A stretch of DNA of 64,000 bases from Onchocerca volvulus (GCA_000499405.2 HG738138.1:23713097-23777096), one strand, 5' to 3'; positions 1 to 14,200 are shown, counted from the stretch's first letter. The notes: generated by a model not told the origin, from the letters alone. Made by a program: numbers and translations.

Positions 1-3000
1 TAAAAACCAAATTTCCGTTTTTTTTTTTTCTTTTCTCTAAAATAAACTTCAATTATTTCATTCGTAAAAATTGAAGTATTCTAGTTAGCTATAAATCAAT
101 TTGAGTACATTTTTATTTGATATAATAATATTTTATAGCTAGAATTATTAGGTAAATATAAGTATGTGTAACATAAATGCCGTCACAAATGTATGATTAT
201 TTAATTAAATTTCTTCTGGCAATTTTTAGTTTTTCGATAAGTAAACTAAGTCTTATATAATCATTATTTTCATTTCCTTTTCGATGGATGCCCTTTTATT
301 TTCACTTTTCCTTTTCTTCCTTTTTTCTTTTTTTTTTTCTACTCATATAAGTACTTATTTGCTTCTATCTGTAGTGTGAAATGAGAATTTTTTGATTTTT
401 TCAAGTCTCACATCTCTTGAGACAGAATGGAAAACTTCAGTTTGTTGATTTGGTTGGCTGTCTTTTTATCAATCCATTTTTTCTTTTTTTTTTTTTTATT
501 TGCTGTTAAACCCAATTCATCCAAGAAGTTTTGGAAGTTTTTTTTTTTCAAAATTTAGCAATCTAAAATATGCTTTCTAATTCATGCTTAGATCTTTAGT
601 TGTTTTATTAGAAATCAGAAATGAAAAAGTTAATAATTAATAATATCTAATTTATATCATCCGAAAAAAGTACAGTTATTCTCAAAAAGAAAAGTAGTTT
701 GCATTTGTATATTCAAAACTGAACAATTATTTAACTCTTTCTTTTGTCACTCTTTTTTTGTCAAATATTCTTGATCATTTGAAAAAATGAAACAAAATTC
801 TGTAATAATCATTTTTCAGCCAGAATGAATTTCGAACATTTTAATTTATTCGTATTCTGATCTATCTTTCAGAAAATTAACAATTCATAGAATGAATTTT
901 TTGAATTTTGCATTAAATAAATTTTTAAGATATATTTGAATTTGTAATAAATGAATCTTTAAAGTATACTTTTTCAATTATCTTAAAATTTTGTCAAAAA
1001 TTCCACGAGAAAGTTTTAGGAAAAAAAAAAGATTCTTTAATTATCAATTTATGGAAGAGTTGCAATTATACTTTAAATTCATTCGATTTGTACACTTTTT
1101 TACCTTTTCGTTTTCCCTTCTATGGTATAATCCCTAGCGTATACCATAGAAACTTTTTTTTGTTTTTTTTCATAAAAATTTTAAAATGAAAAAAAAAAAA
1201 AAAATTTTGAAAAATGTTTCGCAATAGAAAGCATCTTTCGAATAAATAAAACCCATCCAACCGTTCAATCCATTTTATCTATTCATCATCTATCGTTTGC
1301 TCATGTCAAGGCATCACATCTTCCACTGTCACATCTCTGTTTGATGACAATATCTCGTCTCGTTTTTCCTTTTTCCCTCTTTTTTTTCTCGCGATAAAAC
1401 TTATTTTTAAAAGCAAAAATAAAAAAAATAATCAGATTTAGCCTCATTTTGTAAATAATCTCGTCAAATCTAATTATTTGTTTTCTCCGGAAATGCAACG
1501 AAAAAAAAAAAAAAGAAACGGACCGACCAAATTCAAAAATTGCCCAAATAGAGGAAAGGAAAAATAAGAGACATGAAAAGAATGATAATAAATTTGAATA
1601 AATAAAATTTTCAAATGATATAATATTTTCATGAATCTTCAACCATAACAAATAACTTAATTCATACAAAACAAATATTTTTCTCAGATCTTATATTAAC
1701 TCGTAAATTTTGCGACTTTTTAAGATCAAAACGATTCAACCATCATCGAGAAAATTGATTGTTTTCGAATTTTCTTCCCATTACTCAGTTGCTATCTTTT
1801 ACTTTCTTTTTTTCTTTACCACTCATTTTTCTTTTTCATTTTATTGCAAAATTTACATTTTGTCCAAAAATTTTTTTCTTTTTTTTTTGATAATTATATC
1901 AATGCTAAATTCAAAACTAAATTAAATTGATTACTGGAATAGATTATTCTGTAAAGCGAAAACTTGATTTTTCAATGTCTTGACGAATTTTTTCCCTTCA
2001 GTTTTCCATTCCGTAAGATTTTATTTCATATAAATGAGCTAATCAAGCAAAAAAATAAAAATCAATATTTCAGTACAATTATCTTTTTTTTTAATCATAT
2101 CTAATTTTATTCTTTGTATTCTATCTTTATAAAGGAAGAGATTGGAAAAAAGAAATTCAATTATAAATTCAACACTTTCGCTTGCTAATTTTAAAGATTA
2201 TCAGCAGTGATAAAACATTGCTAAATTTTACGACGATACTAATTAGGTATCGTCTAGACATTAGAATATTTTATTAAACACATAAAAAATTAATTAATAT
2301 ATCGCCAAATCTGTTATTTCTTTTGCTGTAAAGTTTCCTCTCTCAAAAATCCATGAAAAATTTATTGAATTTTTAAAAGATTTCAAATTACTGAATGAAT
2401 TATTCGGATGTAAAGGATGAAAGTAGAGATATGTAGAGGCATATCATCTAATTTAAGCGATAAAATTAAGAAAAGAAAATAATCGAAAAATTGACGAACA
2501 AAAAGCGATCACAAAGAAAATCCGATATTTTTAGTGAAAAAATTCAAGTTTTAAAATTTGCATATATTTGATATTTTATGCTAAAAATGCTTTTGGAGAT
2601 TTTTTCGATTCTCATGATATATTTGCATATTTTATTGCACATATTTGTGAGTGACAACAATGACTGATGAATTCGGATAAATTTCATTTTACCGTATTCT
2701 CGAAAAAGCCATTCCTTTTCTAAATTAATCAAGAAATCTTTTAATTATAGTAAGGTTTAGAAGAAGAAAAAAATTTTTTTTTCTCAAATTTCTGCAAAAT
2801 ATACAATTTCATGTTTGTTTAACTCGTTTAATTCACAAATATCAATTCCTTTCCTCCTCATCTTAAAATTATTATATTAACAAAAAGAACATTCTATATT
2901 CGTACTAACAAAAATGTTTGAGACAAACAATAAGAACGATGGAATGTGTTCGTCATTTCTATAAACTTTTTTTTTTTTTTCATTTTAAACTTTCTGTTTC

Positions 3001-3307
3001 ACATAGTTCTTGCCATAAAAATTAATTAAATTCGAAATTGCGAAATTAATTTTTATGCTTTTCATTTCAAAGTATCACGAATAAAGTATTCAATATAAAC
3101 AAACTAATAAAGTATGTTAGACACAATTTTTCCAATTTTATAGTACATCCTTTGCATTTTTCCTAAATCTTTAAAATTCTCCAAAAAATAAAACCATCAT
3201 GCATTAATTGGACCATTCAAAGATAATTAGATTTATTCGATAACGATCATTGAATGTGATTTATGAATTAATCATAATTCATTACAAAAAATCATAATTT
3301 TTCTTTC
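1..3307. other. Non-coding AT-rich stretch, no gene recognised
   Basis: Long A and T runs and short low-complexity open frames; none has a recognisable domain or plausible exon structure. It could be promoter/outron of the synaptotagmin-like gene that follows, or an intron of a longer isoform of it; I looked for a Cys-rich membrane-anchor exon typical of synaptotagmin-1 and found none. One perfect 11-bp inverted repeat (1119-1129 with 1140-1150, 10-base loop) is the only clear structure. Confidence 0.6.
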
Positions 3308-3323
3308 TTTTTTTTATTTACAG
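3308..3323 (+). promoter_or_regulatory. Candidate spliced-leader trans-splice acceptor
   Basis: A T-rich tract ends in TTTACAG at 3323, 66 bases upstream of the ATG at 3390. The sequence between contains in-frame stops (TAG at 3342, TAA further on), so it would be 5' UTR. This is the arrangement expected for SL trans-splicing in nematodes. It could equally be a cis acceptor if an upstream exon lies outside the window. Confidence 0.45.
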
Positions 3324-3389
3324 ATGTATAATTTTATGTGCTAGAAATTATCAGTTCCAGGAATGATATAAGAAAAAAAAAAGAAAAAA

Positions 3390-6300
3390 ATGTTTTCGAT
3401 GAAAAAAAGTATTACAAGTGTATGTAAGTATTTTATTTGCTACTGCTTATCAACATTATTTTCAATAGTTAAAATTACTTCTTGAAATAGACGACATATT
3501 TTAATTACTTGGAAATATATTAATTAGCTAATTGATAGTCTGAGCGCTATTTCTTCCCTCTATCATTGCTCATTTATGATTAGTTATCAGTTATATTACA
3601 GTAAATTCCTTGAATGAATCAAATTCAAAATTCAGTAAATGAAAAATATTCGGATAATATTATTGTGATGAATCTTTTCGAGTAAATTAGTAGCTATTGA
3701 TAAATTGAATTTCAGAAATTCGAAAAATCCATTCAAATAAAAGATACTTCTAAAGTCAGATTTATTCTGTTTATTTTGTTAAAATCTATTTTTTTTCTCT
3801 TTTTAATTTTTACAGCTACCGAATCGGTTGCTGCAAAAGCAGCAAAGAAAAGAGAGGAGAAAAAGGAAAAAAAATTTCTGGGACGATTATCATATAAACT
3901 TGATTATGATTTTGATAAAAATTCAGTAAGTTTCTTTTTTTTTTAATTCCCTTAATCTGTAATATCAGTAAATGTTATTGAAATTAAGTAAGTAAAAGTA
4001 ATTAATTTAAATTTTGCTGAAATATTGCAATTTAAATAATACCAAAATAGTTTCAGCTGTTGAATATGAGTAGCGATTGGGAATGAAATTAAGAATTAAG
4101 ATAAAGTAAGATTAAAAGCATAACATGGCTAAATATAGCATTATGTTGTTTTTCTTTTTTTTTTTTCTCAACTATCAAATTATGAGATATATTTTTTTCC
4201 AGTTATGAAAGATTTTTTAAGGCTTAATCAAAAAGCTTGTAAAAGTTTTGAAAATTGACGAATAATTTAACGATCAGAAAACCAAATGACAAATTCATCG
4301 AGCATTACGTAAACTTTTTTCAAGTTTCAAAAAAAAACGGAGAATTACTGTATTTCTGTAACATAATATTTATGTTCGCATGAATGGAGCTTTTTAAAAA
4401 AGTCTAAATGTAGCTGGAAATTAGATGCTTCTAGATTAAATTTACACAATTTCTAATATATATTTTGACATTAGCACATGAACATTTCCAAATTTGTTCC
4501 TCTTTTTTTCGTTTCCGAACTCTTGAAATTTCTTAAAAATAAAATTGGTTTTTCTCATCTGAAATGAACTGGGAAGGGGAAAAAATCCATTGGGAAAAGA
4601 TTTTTCTTCTAATTGAAGAAATTTTCTGTAAGTAATGCACTTTTTTTGGACTTAATTTTTGAAGGAAATAAAATATCTATTTACATATGAAAATTTTATG
4701 ATAGATGAAGAAAGCATTTCCAATATTATTTTTAAATTTTGTTCTTTCATCCCTTCAAGTTTATAACCTTTTATCATAAAACTAATTGACCTGAAAATTG
4801 TTTGTCCTTTCTTCTTTTTCATCATTTTATTCAATGCCAAAATTACAGCCGTTTTTTAAAAAAAAAAAAAAGGAGAAAAAACAACCTACTTTAATTGAAA
4901 AATAAGAATTTAAAAACAATAAATCAGAAATGGTAGAATTGAAATTCTATGTAAATATAAAATTTATAGTTGACAGTAACTGTGGCAGAAGCAGATGGAT
5001 TGCCAGCAATGGATCTTGGTGGCACATCCGATCCATATGTCAAATTATTTCTTTTACCGGACAAAAAAAAGAAATATCAAACCAGAGTTCAAAAAAAATC
5101 GCTAAATCCTGTTTTCAATGAAAGTTTCATGTTCAAGGTAAAATTCAATTTTCAATTGATTTAATCAAGATTTATCAAAAAAAGTATTATTTCCAAGATA
5201 AGATAAAAATTTTTTTATTCAAATGATAACGATATGAACAAATTTTTGATATTAACAAAATCATTCGAAAGATATATCCATAATCTAATTTTTTAATTAG
5301 TAAAAATTAATTTTTAATCTTAATCAGTAAAAATAATTCAATTATAAGATATAATTGCCTCATCAATATGTAAAGTTATGCAAAAGCTAATTGTAGATTT
5401 TTGCATCACTAAAATTTTCCAGATGAGACTCTTCTTTTCATATTCATTCTTCATTTTTTTTTTTGTTAATAACTAATTATTTGCTGTTTTTTTCCATATT
5501 TATTTTGAACTAAGAAGCAATATCATACAAAAAACAAATTTGATTGATATTTTAATCAATATCTATGGTGTATTTGCTCCAGGAATTGCTAACAAATAGA
5601 GAGTATCGTAGTGATTCAGGAAAATGAGTGAGTGTCTTGAAAAGTCAGAAGCAGTGATCGATCATGAAATTTGCAATTTGATCAATTGAGGGAATTGTCT
5701 GAAAAAAAAAAAAAAAAAAAAAAAACTCTTTTTTGTTAAAACAAAATTTTCTGCGGTCATTCAGCTTCTCCTTCTTTTCACAAAAATTCTGAAAAAAAAA
5801 GTGAAATTGTCATTTTTCAAGTGTCATCTTCTCTTCTCGAATGAAAATTGCGTGCGATAAATTGAAATATTGATAACTGCAATAACCATTTAGTGATAAG
5901 CGGAGAAGGAATGCTAACATGCTTTCAAAAGTTGAACTTTTATGAATATTACCGTTTGATGCCATAATAATTTTCTGAATCTCACTGAAATCAGTGCATC
6001 TAAGAAGTTGATTATCACTTATATTTGTTAGAAACTATCTTTAGCTGAGATTACTTAACGAAAGAAAGCAATTATTCTGATAAACTTAATTATAAATTAG
6101 ATAATTAATGCTTCAAAAGTTGGATAAAAAACATTATGAAATTTTGAAACGTCACATTCCAATGCATCCCGACAATTTTTTATCGAAAATAAAGTGCTTC
6201 CACAAACAGCAGAATGTAGGAAATTAGCTTTCAAGAATTTATCGAATTCCGATCGAAGATTTCCAAAGAAATGATGAACTTATCGTTCATTAGCAAAATT

Positions 6301-9300
6301 ATTATGATTTTTAATTATCATAATTTTTGCTTCGATTTGATAAAACTATCTTTGATGAAACCATCAATTTATAGTGTTGTAATTATTTTCATTTTTGAAA
6401 CTTGCAATAATTCTAAATTTCCGAAAAACAAGTAAACAATTTTGCATCAAATTTAAATGCTAATCTACTTTTTTTTAATGAAATTTGAAATTTTCCGATG
6501 CATTTGATTGTTAATTTAATTAAACAATTTTTCCACTAATATTTAGCGAAAATCGAAAATTGAATTGAAAAAACGGCACTGAAATGGAATTAATTGGTGG
6601 AGATATAACGATTAACTTCTGCATGTGACTATAATTTATTTATACAAATTGATGAGGAGAAAAATAAGGCCTAGCAAAGGCCTAATTATTGGCAATCCAA
6701 AATTTATTCTGAATAGATCGCATCGATGAAAACATCTCTTCTTGATTTTGATTGCTCTGAAGCGATCGATCATCTCAATTTCATTATATTTTGAAAAGAT
6801 AGCATAATGGAAAGAAGCATTTTGCAACTTTTTTCTTCATTTCCATTTCCGAAATTACAACGAATTCTATGCTATATATGTTTATTTTTAGCAAAGATAA
6901 GATCATGCCCTTATGTCTTTTAATTAATAAAGTTGCTTGAATAGTCTAATTCAAATTTCAGGAAATTCATTTTTAATTATAATTCAAGTTTCAGGAGATT
7001 CATTTTTTTAATTACATAACTTCAGATACCGTATAATGAAATCAGCAGTCAAACGTTGGTAATGAGTGTTTTCGATTTTGATAGATTCGGTAAACACGGT
7101 CAGGTAAAGTATTTTAGGTATCCATTTGCAAATTCTAATATATACTTTTTCTGATTAAAAATCAATTTATAAGCTTTTTCCAGTTCATTTCCAAGTTAAT
7201 TTTGTTTTCTTCTTTTTCATTAAAATTTAAATGTCATGAATTTTTATCGATCAAGTATTTTAATCTGTATGAATTAGGATTTATTAATTATTAGCTTAAT
7301 TATTCACGTTATAAATTTCAATTTGTTACTACTCCTCTATATCATATGAGCATATTTATAGCTACATCTCGAGAAATTGTCAGAATTTAAGAAATTTGGT
7401 AACTTTGAGCATAAGCAAAAAAGAAAATAATTCAAAAATCTTGGATCATCTCAATATTAGCAGTAATTTTAGATAGGCGAAGTTTCAGTACCTCTTGGAA
7501 AAATTGATTTAGCGACCACCATTGAGAGGTGCGACTTGATTCAAGCTTCGCCGGTATTTTTTTCATTTTTTCATATGGAAAATTTGTATTTGAAATCAGA
7601 AATGAATAATCATTAGAAATGACTGATATGAAAGTTTTATTGCCGGCAAATTATAAATTGAGAAATAATAGTTTGAAAACTGAAGGGTATTTTTTCTATT
7701 CGTTGTATTATAAATATATTTCGTCTCGTTATTCGGCGAATATTGGAAATTGAATGCAAACGGGAATTACTAAATTCTTCAGTACAACTTCAGCTCATTG
7801 AAAGATTTTCTGTTACCTTGGAAAATATGATTTATAGCATACTAAATTTTGAAATATTAAATTTTGTTAATAAAATCAAACGATAAATTCCTACTCAAAA
7901 AGCGTGTTTGAAATTAGTATGCGAACAAAAGTAATTTCTTGAATAATTTCAGGAGAAAAGGTTAGGTGAAGTATGTCTTGCACTTCGTTATGTTCCAAAT
8001 AAGAATAAATTAACGGTTGTTGTAATGGAATGTAAAAATTTGAAAAAAATGGATGTCCTTGGTTTATCAGGTTAATATCATTCTTTAAAAAACTTATAAT
8101 AATATTTTGCACAATCTTGAAAAAAAAAAGTTCCATATAAATGTCATACAAGTATTGATAGATGACATCATCAACTTTTCCATTTTATGCCTAATTGGTG
8201 ATAATAAAATTTAATCATTTCAAAAAACCATGCCACTTTCGTACATGAAATCATTTTTATTTTCAATTAAAATAAATTTATTTTACAGATCCATATGTCA
8301 AAATTTATTTAATGTTGCAAAAGAAACGATTAGAAAAAAAGAAAACGACAATCAAAATGAAAACATTAAATCCATATTACAATGAATCGTTCAGTTTTGA
8401 TGTCACTCCAGAGAAAATGCAGGTAAAATGAAAAGTAGATTAAAGTTTACCGATTATTCTCAAATCAAATTTTCTTCATTTTATTTAAAATTAATTAAAT
8501 TTTCGGCAAATATAAAAATTAAATTAAAGCAAATATGCAAAATTATATGGATATATACATGAAAGGTCATTGAGAAATATTGAGCTAAAATTCTTTTTTA
8601 TAGTTGCGCAATTAATTAGACATAGAGATGAAACTTTTTCAATTAAAATTTATATTGCATTATCAACGATGATTATTCGTTATTTATAGATAAACTTACT
8701 TCTATCACAGAATAGATTATAATCATAAATAATGAATGATAATGATTGTTTGATAAATATATTTCATTTTTATACATTTGAATTAAGAAAAATGAAAATA
8801 AGAAAAAGTTTTTCAAAATTTGCGTAAGAACCTTATCAAAATACGTGATGTTTTGACGTAATTCTTATCTATCATTCATAAAAAACATAAATATTTCATT
8901 ATCGAATTTCGTCTTCTTCTCATCCCTCGTTATCTCCCCCGTTATTTCCCATAGCATCAAATGATGATGAATTTATTTGTTGATTGTACGGTATATTTCG
9001 CTGTTTTTTTTTCTCCTTTCAGGTTACAAATTTGATTTAAAATTGAAATCTTTTATTTCTGCAAATTCGATCAAATCTTGTCAATCAAAAAAATAACCTT
9101 TGACCTTTTTTTCACTCAACAAACAATTCAACGTAAAATATAATACATATTAGTAAGGAAAGATGAATTTGAAGAAAGAATGAGAGATAAAGGAAGCTGT
9201 GAATATTTGTTGCTTTCAAACAATTCATTCAATAATTGAGCAAAGATCAATTTTTCTGCTCTTTTTGATCAATGAAATTTTCCTTTTATTCTTTGTTCAA

Positions 9301-9803
9301 CATTTTTCAGACCACTCTTTTCATCGTGACCCAACCTCCCGCAACTCATATCATATTGTCAAAATCAAATTTTGCAACAGAAAAAAAAGAAAAACAAAAT
9401 AAAAAAAAAAGAAAAAGCAAAATAATACTCAAAATTAAATTGAAAAATTTCAGTACCATTCATTTGTTGCTTTCTTCATTCGGATAGCATTCGTATAGTG
9501 AACTCACTTTGATCAGTTAGCAATAAATTCCCGAACTGAATTTAATATAAACAATCGCTTTTTTAGCGAATGCATTTGCAAATTACGGTATCAGGTTACG
9601 ATCGATTTTTTTTTCAGCGAGTGCATTTGCAAGTTACGGTATCAGATTACGATCGAGTTGGCTCGAATGAACGTATCGGTCATGTTATCATCGGCAATAA
9701 TGCTAATGGTGTAGCGTTGAAACAATGGCAAGATATACTTGCAACACCACGTCGATCCTTTGCACAGTGGCATGTATTGATGCCATTTAATGATGATTAT
9801 TGA
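3390..9803 (+). CDS. Synaptotagmin-1-like tandem C2 protein
   Basis: Exons: 3390-3423 (tentative), 3816-3925, 4970-5137, 7026-7103, 7473-7553, 7953-8070, 8289-8422, 9618-9803. All phases join, giving 302 aa. The protein runs from a Lys/Glu-rich linker into [13 protein letters not shown], then C2A ([34 protein letters not shown]) and C2B ([29 protein letters not shown]), ending [11 protein letters not shown]. This is the synaptotagmin-1 layout: a calcium sensor binding phospholipid and SNAREs at vesicle fusion. By alignment with Syt1, four of five acidic Ca ligands are kept in each C2; the fifth is Gly in C2A and Glu in C2B. The first exon ([11 protein letters not shown]) is the least certain part. 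If right, this isoform lacks the usual membrane anchor; an anchor exon may lie upstream of the window. It matches the worm snt-1/2/3 group, but I cannot say which member. Confidence 0.88.
9561..9656 (+). repeat. Duplicated splice acceptor and exon start
   Basis: The polypyrimidine tract, AG and first ~39 coding bases of the final synaptotagmin exon occur twice, at 9561-9605 and 9611-9656, with few differences. Both copies end their tract in AG followed by CGA. The two possible exon starts (9567 and 9618) are 51 bases apart and the reading frame is open between them. Confidence 0.85.
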
Positions 9804-9834
9804 TAAGCTAGATAGCTTATCAATAATTATCATT
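9789..9834 (+). other. Hairpin over the synaptotagmin stop codon
   Basis: Arms 9789-9809 and 9814-9834 pair over 21 positions in + strand RNA (20 Watson-Crick, one G-U) around a 4-base loop, AGAT. The TGA stop at 9801-9803 lies inside the left arm, so the last codons and the start of the 3' UTR form the stem. Confidence 0.75.
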
Positions 9835-11282
9835 GTATTTGTTTGCTTACAGTTTATGCATTTCGTCGCAAATCTTTTTTATCAATTTGAAAAAATCGTA
9901 ATTTCACACTTTTTTAAAAATTTTCTGTCATTATCCTAGGATATTCTAATGAAATGAGCATGACATTTCGATTTTCAAATTTTTACTTCGTAATGTATGA
10001 AAGTATTTGAATCAATGAACAAATTATACTTAAGGAATTAAATACTAGTAATTCTTTTGGCAGTATTGCTTGACATAATTAAATTTGAGTTCCGAATCGT
10101 TTAGCAGTTATTGTATATTTTTATTTGAAGTTCCCGAGTTATCATTCTATTCCATTTTATTTTACATCATTATTTTGCAAATGATCAGTCTTCAAATTCT
10201 CATATTATTTTTAAACTCATTTTTTTATTTAAATTTTTTGATTTATGAATTTCATACAATTTCTGATATCATTTGATGCGATCTTCTATTTTCTTCTCTT
10301 TGCTTTTTTTTTTTGAACATTATTTCCCTAATTGTGATCTTAAGATGGGAACAATTCTTTGCAAAATATGATTTAAATATTAATAATTTCTAACGAAAAT
10401 GATAATTTAAAAAGACTTTCTAAATCTTTCATAAGCATTTTTTCAATGTTTTTTTATATATTAGTCTGAAAAAATCAATAATTAAACGTATTCATATACA
10501 TTAAATCAACATTTCTTGGCGAAATATCAGATAATACATAAAATTTATAATTATTCTTTTATAGTTATTTACCTCTGACATTTATTGATTTTTAATTAGT
10601 ATTTTGTGGTAATATTGTAAGTAGTATTTTGCATCTTTAAACAACATAAAATGTAAAATATTCATTCAATGAAGCTGTGATATCTAAGATTTTCAAAATT
10701 TTGTAACACCATTTGATAATAATATTCCGAATAACTCTTTTGTGAAAATGAAGCATGTATTAATTAATTAGATCAATAATTTGTGTTCAAGATCTTTTAA
10801 AAATTTGAATTAAATACTTCAACTGTTTATCCAAAATTTGCTTATTTTTTTGTTTTGAACAAATTTTGAACTAACTTTTATAATATATATCAGGAAAATA
10901 ATAAATGAAATTTTTTGTCCAGATTTCTTCTTATAGCTTTTTTTGTGCTTTCTTATGATTAATCGTATAATGTTGTGGTATATTTTTTTTTATGCATAAA
11001 ATAAAGCATAGCAATTTAAATTGTAATTTTTTTCCGTATTCCAGAAAATTTCAGGAATTGTAAAATTGTTGACAAAAGAGGACAAATAGAAATTGTGAAT
11101 CACAAAACTTCTCAGCATTTTCAAACAGTGCATTCTCAAGAAGCAAGAATTCAAATAATTCAAAATACTACGTTGATAATATTGATAATACCGATGTGAT
11201 TGATTGATCTATCAAAAATCAATATTATCTCATGATATTATCTAGCTAAATGACATTCCTCTGATATCAAGAATAATTCCAG
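9804..11282. other. Intergenic stretch, 3' UTR and spacer
   Basis: After the synaptotagmin stop the sequence is low-complexity A/T with no conserved coding segment. I looked here for a second alternative C2B last exon, as C. elegans snt-1 has, and saw none. The stretch ends in an ATTCCAG acceptor immediately before the Amnionless ATG. Confidence 0.5.
11276..11282 (+). promoter_or_regulatory. Candidate trans-splice acceptor at the Amnionless ATG
   Basis: ATTCCAG ends at 11282 and ATG begins at 11283, so a spliced leader would join directly to the start codon. The ATG opens straight into a signal peptide, which supports this as the true start. Confidence 0.45.
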
Positions 11283-14200
11283 ATGCGAGAAATGCTTCAA
11301 AATATTTTTATCCCAATATTACTACTACTACTACTTCAAGTGTTGAAAGTTCAAAGTTTAACTTATATGTTTCGCCGAACAAATATTCTAAAAAATGCGG
11401 AAAATTGGGAAAATAACATTGGTCCATGTGAAAATGATCATATTCATTTCGATAAAAAAAAGATTACTACAGCATTGATTGCTGATGGCTTAGATTTTCA
11501 AAAAATTGTTCTTCCAAATAATGGAATTTTATTTTTTGGTGAAACAATGGAATTGGGAAAATTGGGCAGTTGGCAATGTAAAAAGAAGCAGAATGAAGAA
11601 GGTGGAAATCTTCTGCTATAAAATATTATTGTTTTAAAATGGAAAATTGAAATTTCGGGAAAAACAGAGACTTTGAATAAATTTTGTAGGAATATTAAGT
11701 CGTTACTTAATTGACGCCAACTTTTTTTTCTAAGCTATAACAAAGATCTTGTTTTGTTCCAAATTGAAATGAAAAATTATAATGTAAAATGTTGAACTTA
11801 GTCTCTTATCATTAAAAACAAAAAAAAAAATGACATTTTCATTTCGAAAATTACAGGATTTCTGAAAAATTAAGTAAGGTCAAAGTTCAACTACTTCATG
11901 TCGAATAAAGGGAAAACTAGGAGCAATTGCAGAAATATATTTCAAACAAAGTCCATCATTGGGTTTCTATAACGGATCAAACTGGATAGTTTCAAATGAC
12001 CGGATTCAATGGCAACCTGCTTTACATGTTCTTCAAGTACCATCATCTCAAGTAATCAAATTACAATCATTTTGCGATGGCAGTGTTTTAAAATATTCAA
12101 TATTATCAGATCTCTTGAAATTTAATGTTAATTTTCATTAATTAAGCAAAATTACCGAACAATCTTTGAAAGCATGTGAAATATTGTTGAAAAATGAACT
12201 CTGGTTGAATTGAACTTTGAATTCTCGTTTCAAAAGTATTAACAGTACTTTTCAGGAATAGTTCTTTCAGGATACTGCAATAATTCCATCGGACAGTGGT
12301 ACTCGAATATTGTTAGAAGATTTTGTTACAGTTCGTGCATTAATATTAGCTGGTCAGGTAAATTATAGTTACCTATTTTTTCTAATTTTATTTTACTTTT
12401 TTAAGCACAAAAATATGGCAATTTTAAATCGTTATTAGCATTTCAACTTTCAAATTGCAACATTTTATTAGTTGTTTCAGAAATAATAAGTCTCTTCCTG
12501 ATTTAATAAAAAGTAAGAAATAACTTAGAAAGATAAAAATCTAGCTTTAAAAGATTGTTTTCATTCGAAAATATTTTAGTATTACTGTATGATGTGAAAA
12601 ATTTTCAACATAAACTTTATTTCTTTAGCCATTTTCAACAATATGAATAAATTTGCTTTTTGAAATTTACTTTTTACTTTTTTTTTCCTTTCTTTTGAGA
12701 GCTTATGATCGATTCAGCATATTTGGATAGCAATATTAATTTGTTGAAAAAAGTTAATTCGAGGATAAATTCAAATTCTTTGCTCGTTTGATTATATAAT
12801 TGAAGCAAGATTTGTTTATTTTTTAATTTATTCTCTGCTACCTTACAATATTTCAAATAATCAAGATTTAATAAATAATTCTAAAATTTGTTGCAGAAAA
12901 AAATCTAATTTCCAAAAATATCATGAAATGGAGAAATGATAAAGTTTCAACTGAATTTTGCGTAATTCCTTTTCCACTTCAAGATTTTAGACAAAGTTGA
13001 AAATTTTTAAAGTTGAAGTAGTTGAAAGTTTGAAGCAGTTAAAAATTTTTAAAAGTTTGATAAATGTTGATAAATGAAGGAAAGATTTCAACATTGCTTC
13101 TATAATTTATATAATAATTTTTTTTTTTTGTCTCTAAAGTGAAGTAAATGTCAAAATGCAATCACTCTAAAATTCAGGAATTATGCCATTCAAATTTGCA
13201 TCACTTTAATCAAGTCATTTATAATTTTTGCTCCACAAATATGAAAACTTCTTCAGTTGTATTTTGAGTAGAAAGTTTAACCTTTAACCTCTTACGATTG
13301 TTGAGATTCTTTATTTATTGCTTTTTTTTGCGTTTTTTATTTACATTTTTGCTGAAGCTATCAAAGTGATCCGTTGTTTACATTATTATTGATCTCAACA
13401 CCCGTTCTAAAAGTTGGTGAAATGACTTACAGGTAAATTTGCAACGAAAACAAATCCATTATCTATTTCATCAGAAAATATATTAAAATTTCAATGCTTC
13501 ATCTATCTTTCTCTTTTTTTCTACATGAAAATCTTGTCCAATTTAATATTGGCGAATTATTTAATATTTAACTGCATCAAAATTCTTCTGATATATAGTC
13601 AACAAGAAAAATATGCCCACAAAATTTTTTTTTCCTTAAATATTAAAGAGCATTTTGTGTAAATTCTAACAATCTTTCAAAAAATTTCTTAAAAACAAAA
13701 CAAATTTTAAACCATTGAATTTACTAATAAATAAAGGCTTTGAATTTTTAACAGGATCCATTTCCATACAGTTTAAAATTTTATTTTATTTTCGTAAATT
13801 TTTCATTTCATGATAGTGCTTATTTTTTATTTCGAATTAGAATTATACGTAAATTTTGTTTAATTACATTTTAAACGGAAAAATTGAGTCGAATTTTGTC
13901 GTAAAAAAATGAGGAATGATAATTTTCTCTTATTGTATATTAACATTTAAAAAAAAGCGATTATATATAATAAATTTCGAAAAATGAGGAAGGATTTTTA
14001 GAAAAATCCAAAAACTCTGTGGGAAACTACAATTTGCAAATTTTTTAAAGTAACAACACCGCCAAAATTTTGTTGTCAGTCATTTGATTCTTTATTTTTT
14101 TAAAAATTTAAGTGTGTGAAAAATGATTGATGTTAATCTTTAAATGTTTGGTATATTTTTGTAAATGAAAATTTTGGATTTTTTGGAAAATTCTGGAAAA

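Noticed and set aside
1301..1669. 122-codon minus-strand frame
   Set aside because: Phe/Lys-rich translation of A/T tracts; no domain, no splice context.
9642..9833. Minus-strand frame opposite the last synaptotagmin exon
   Set aside because: Shadow of the C2B coding exon and the hairpin; no domain.
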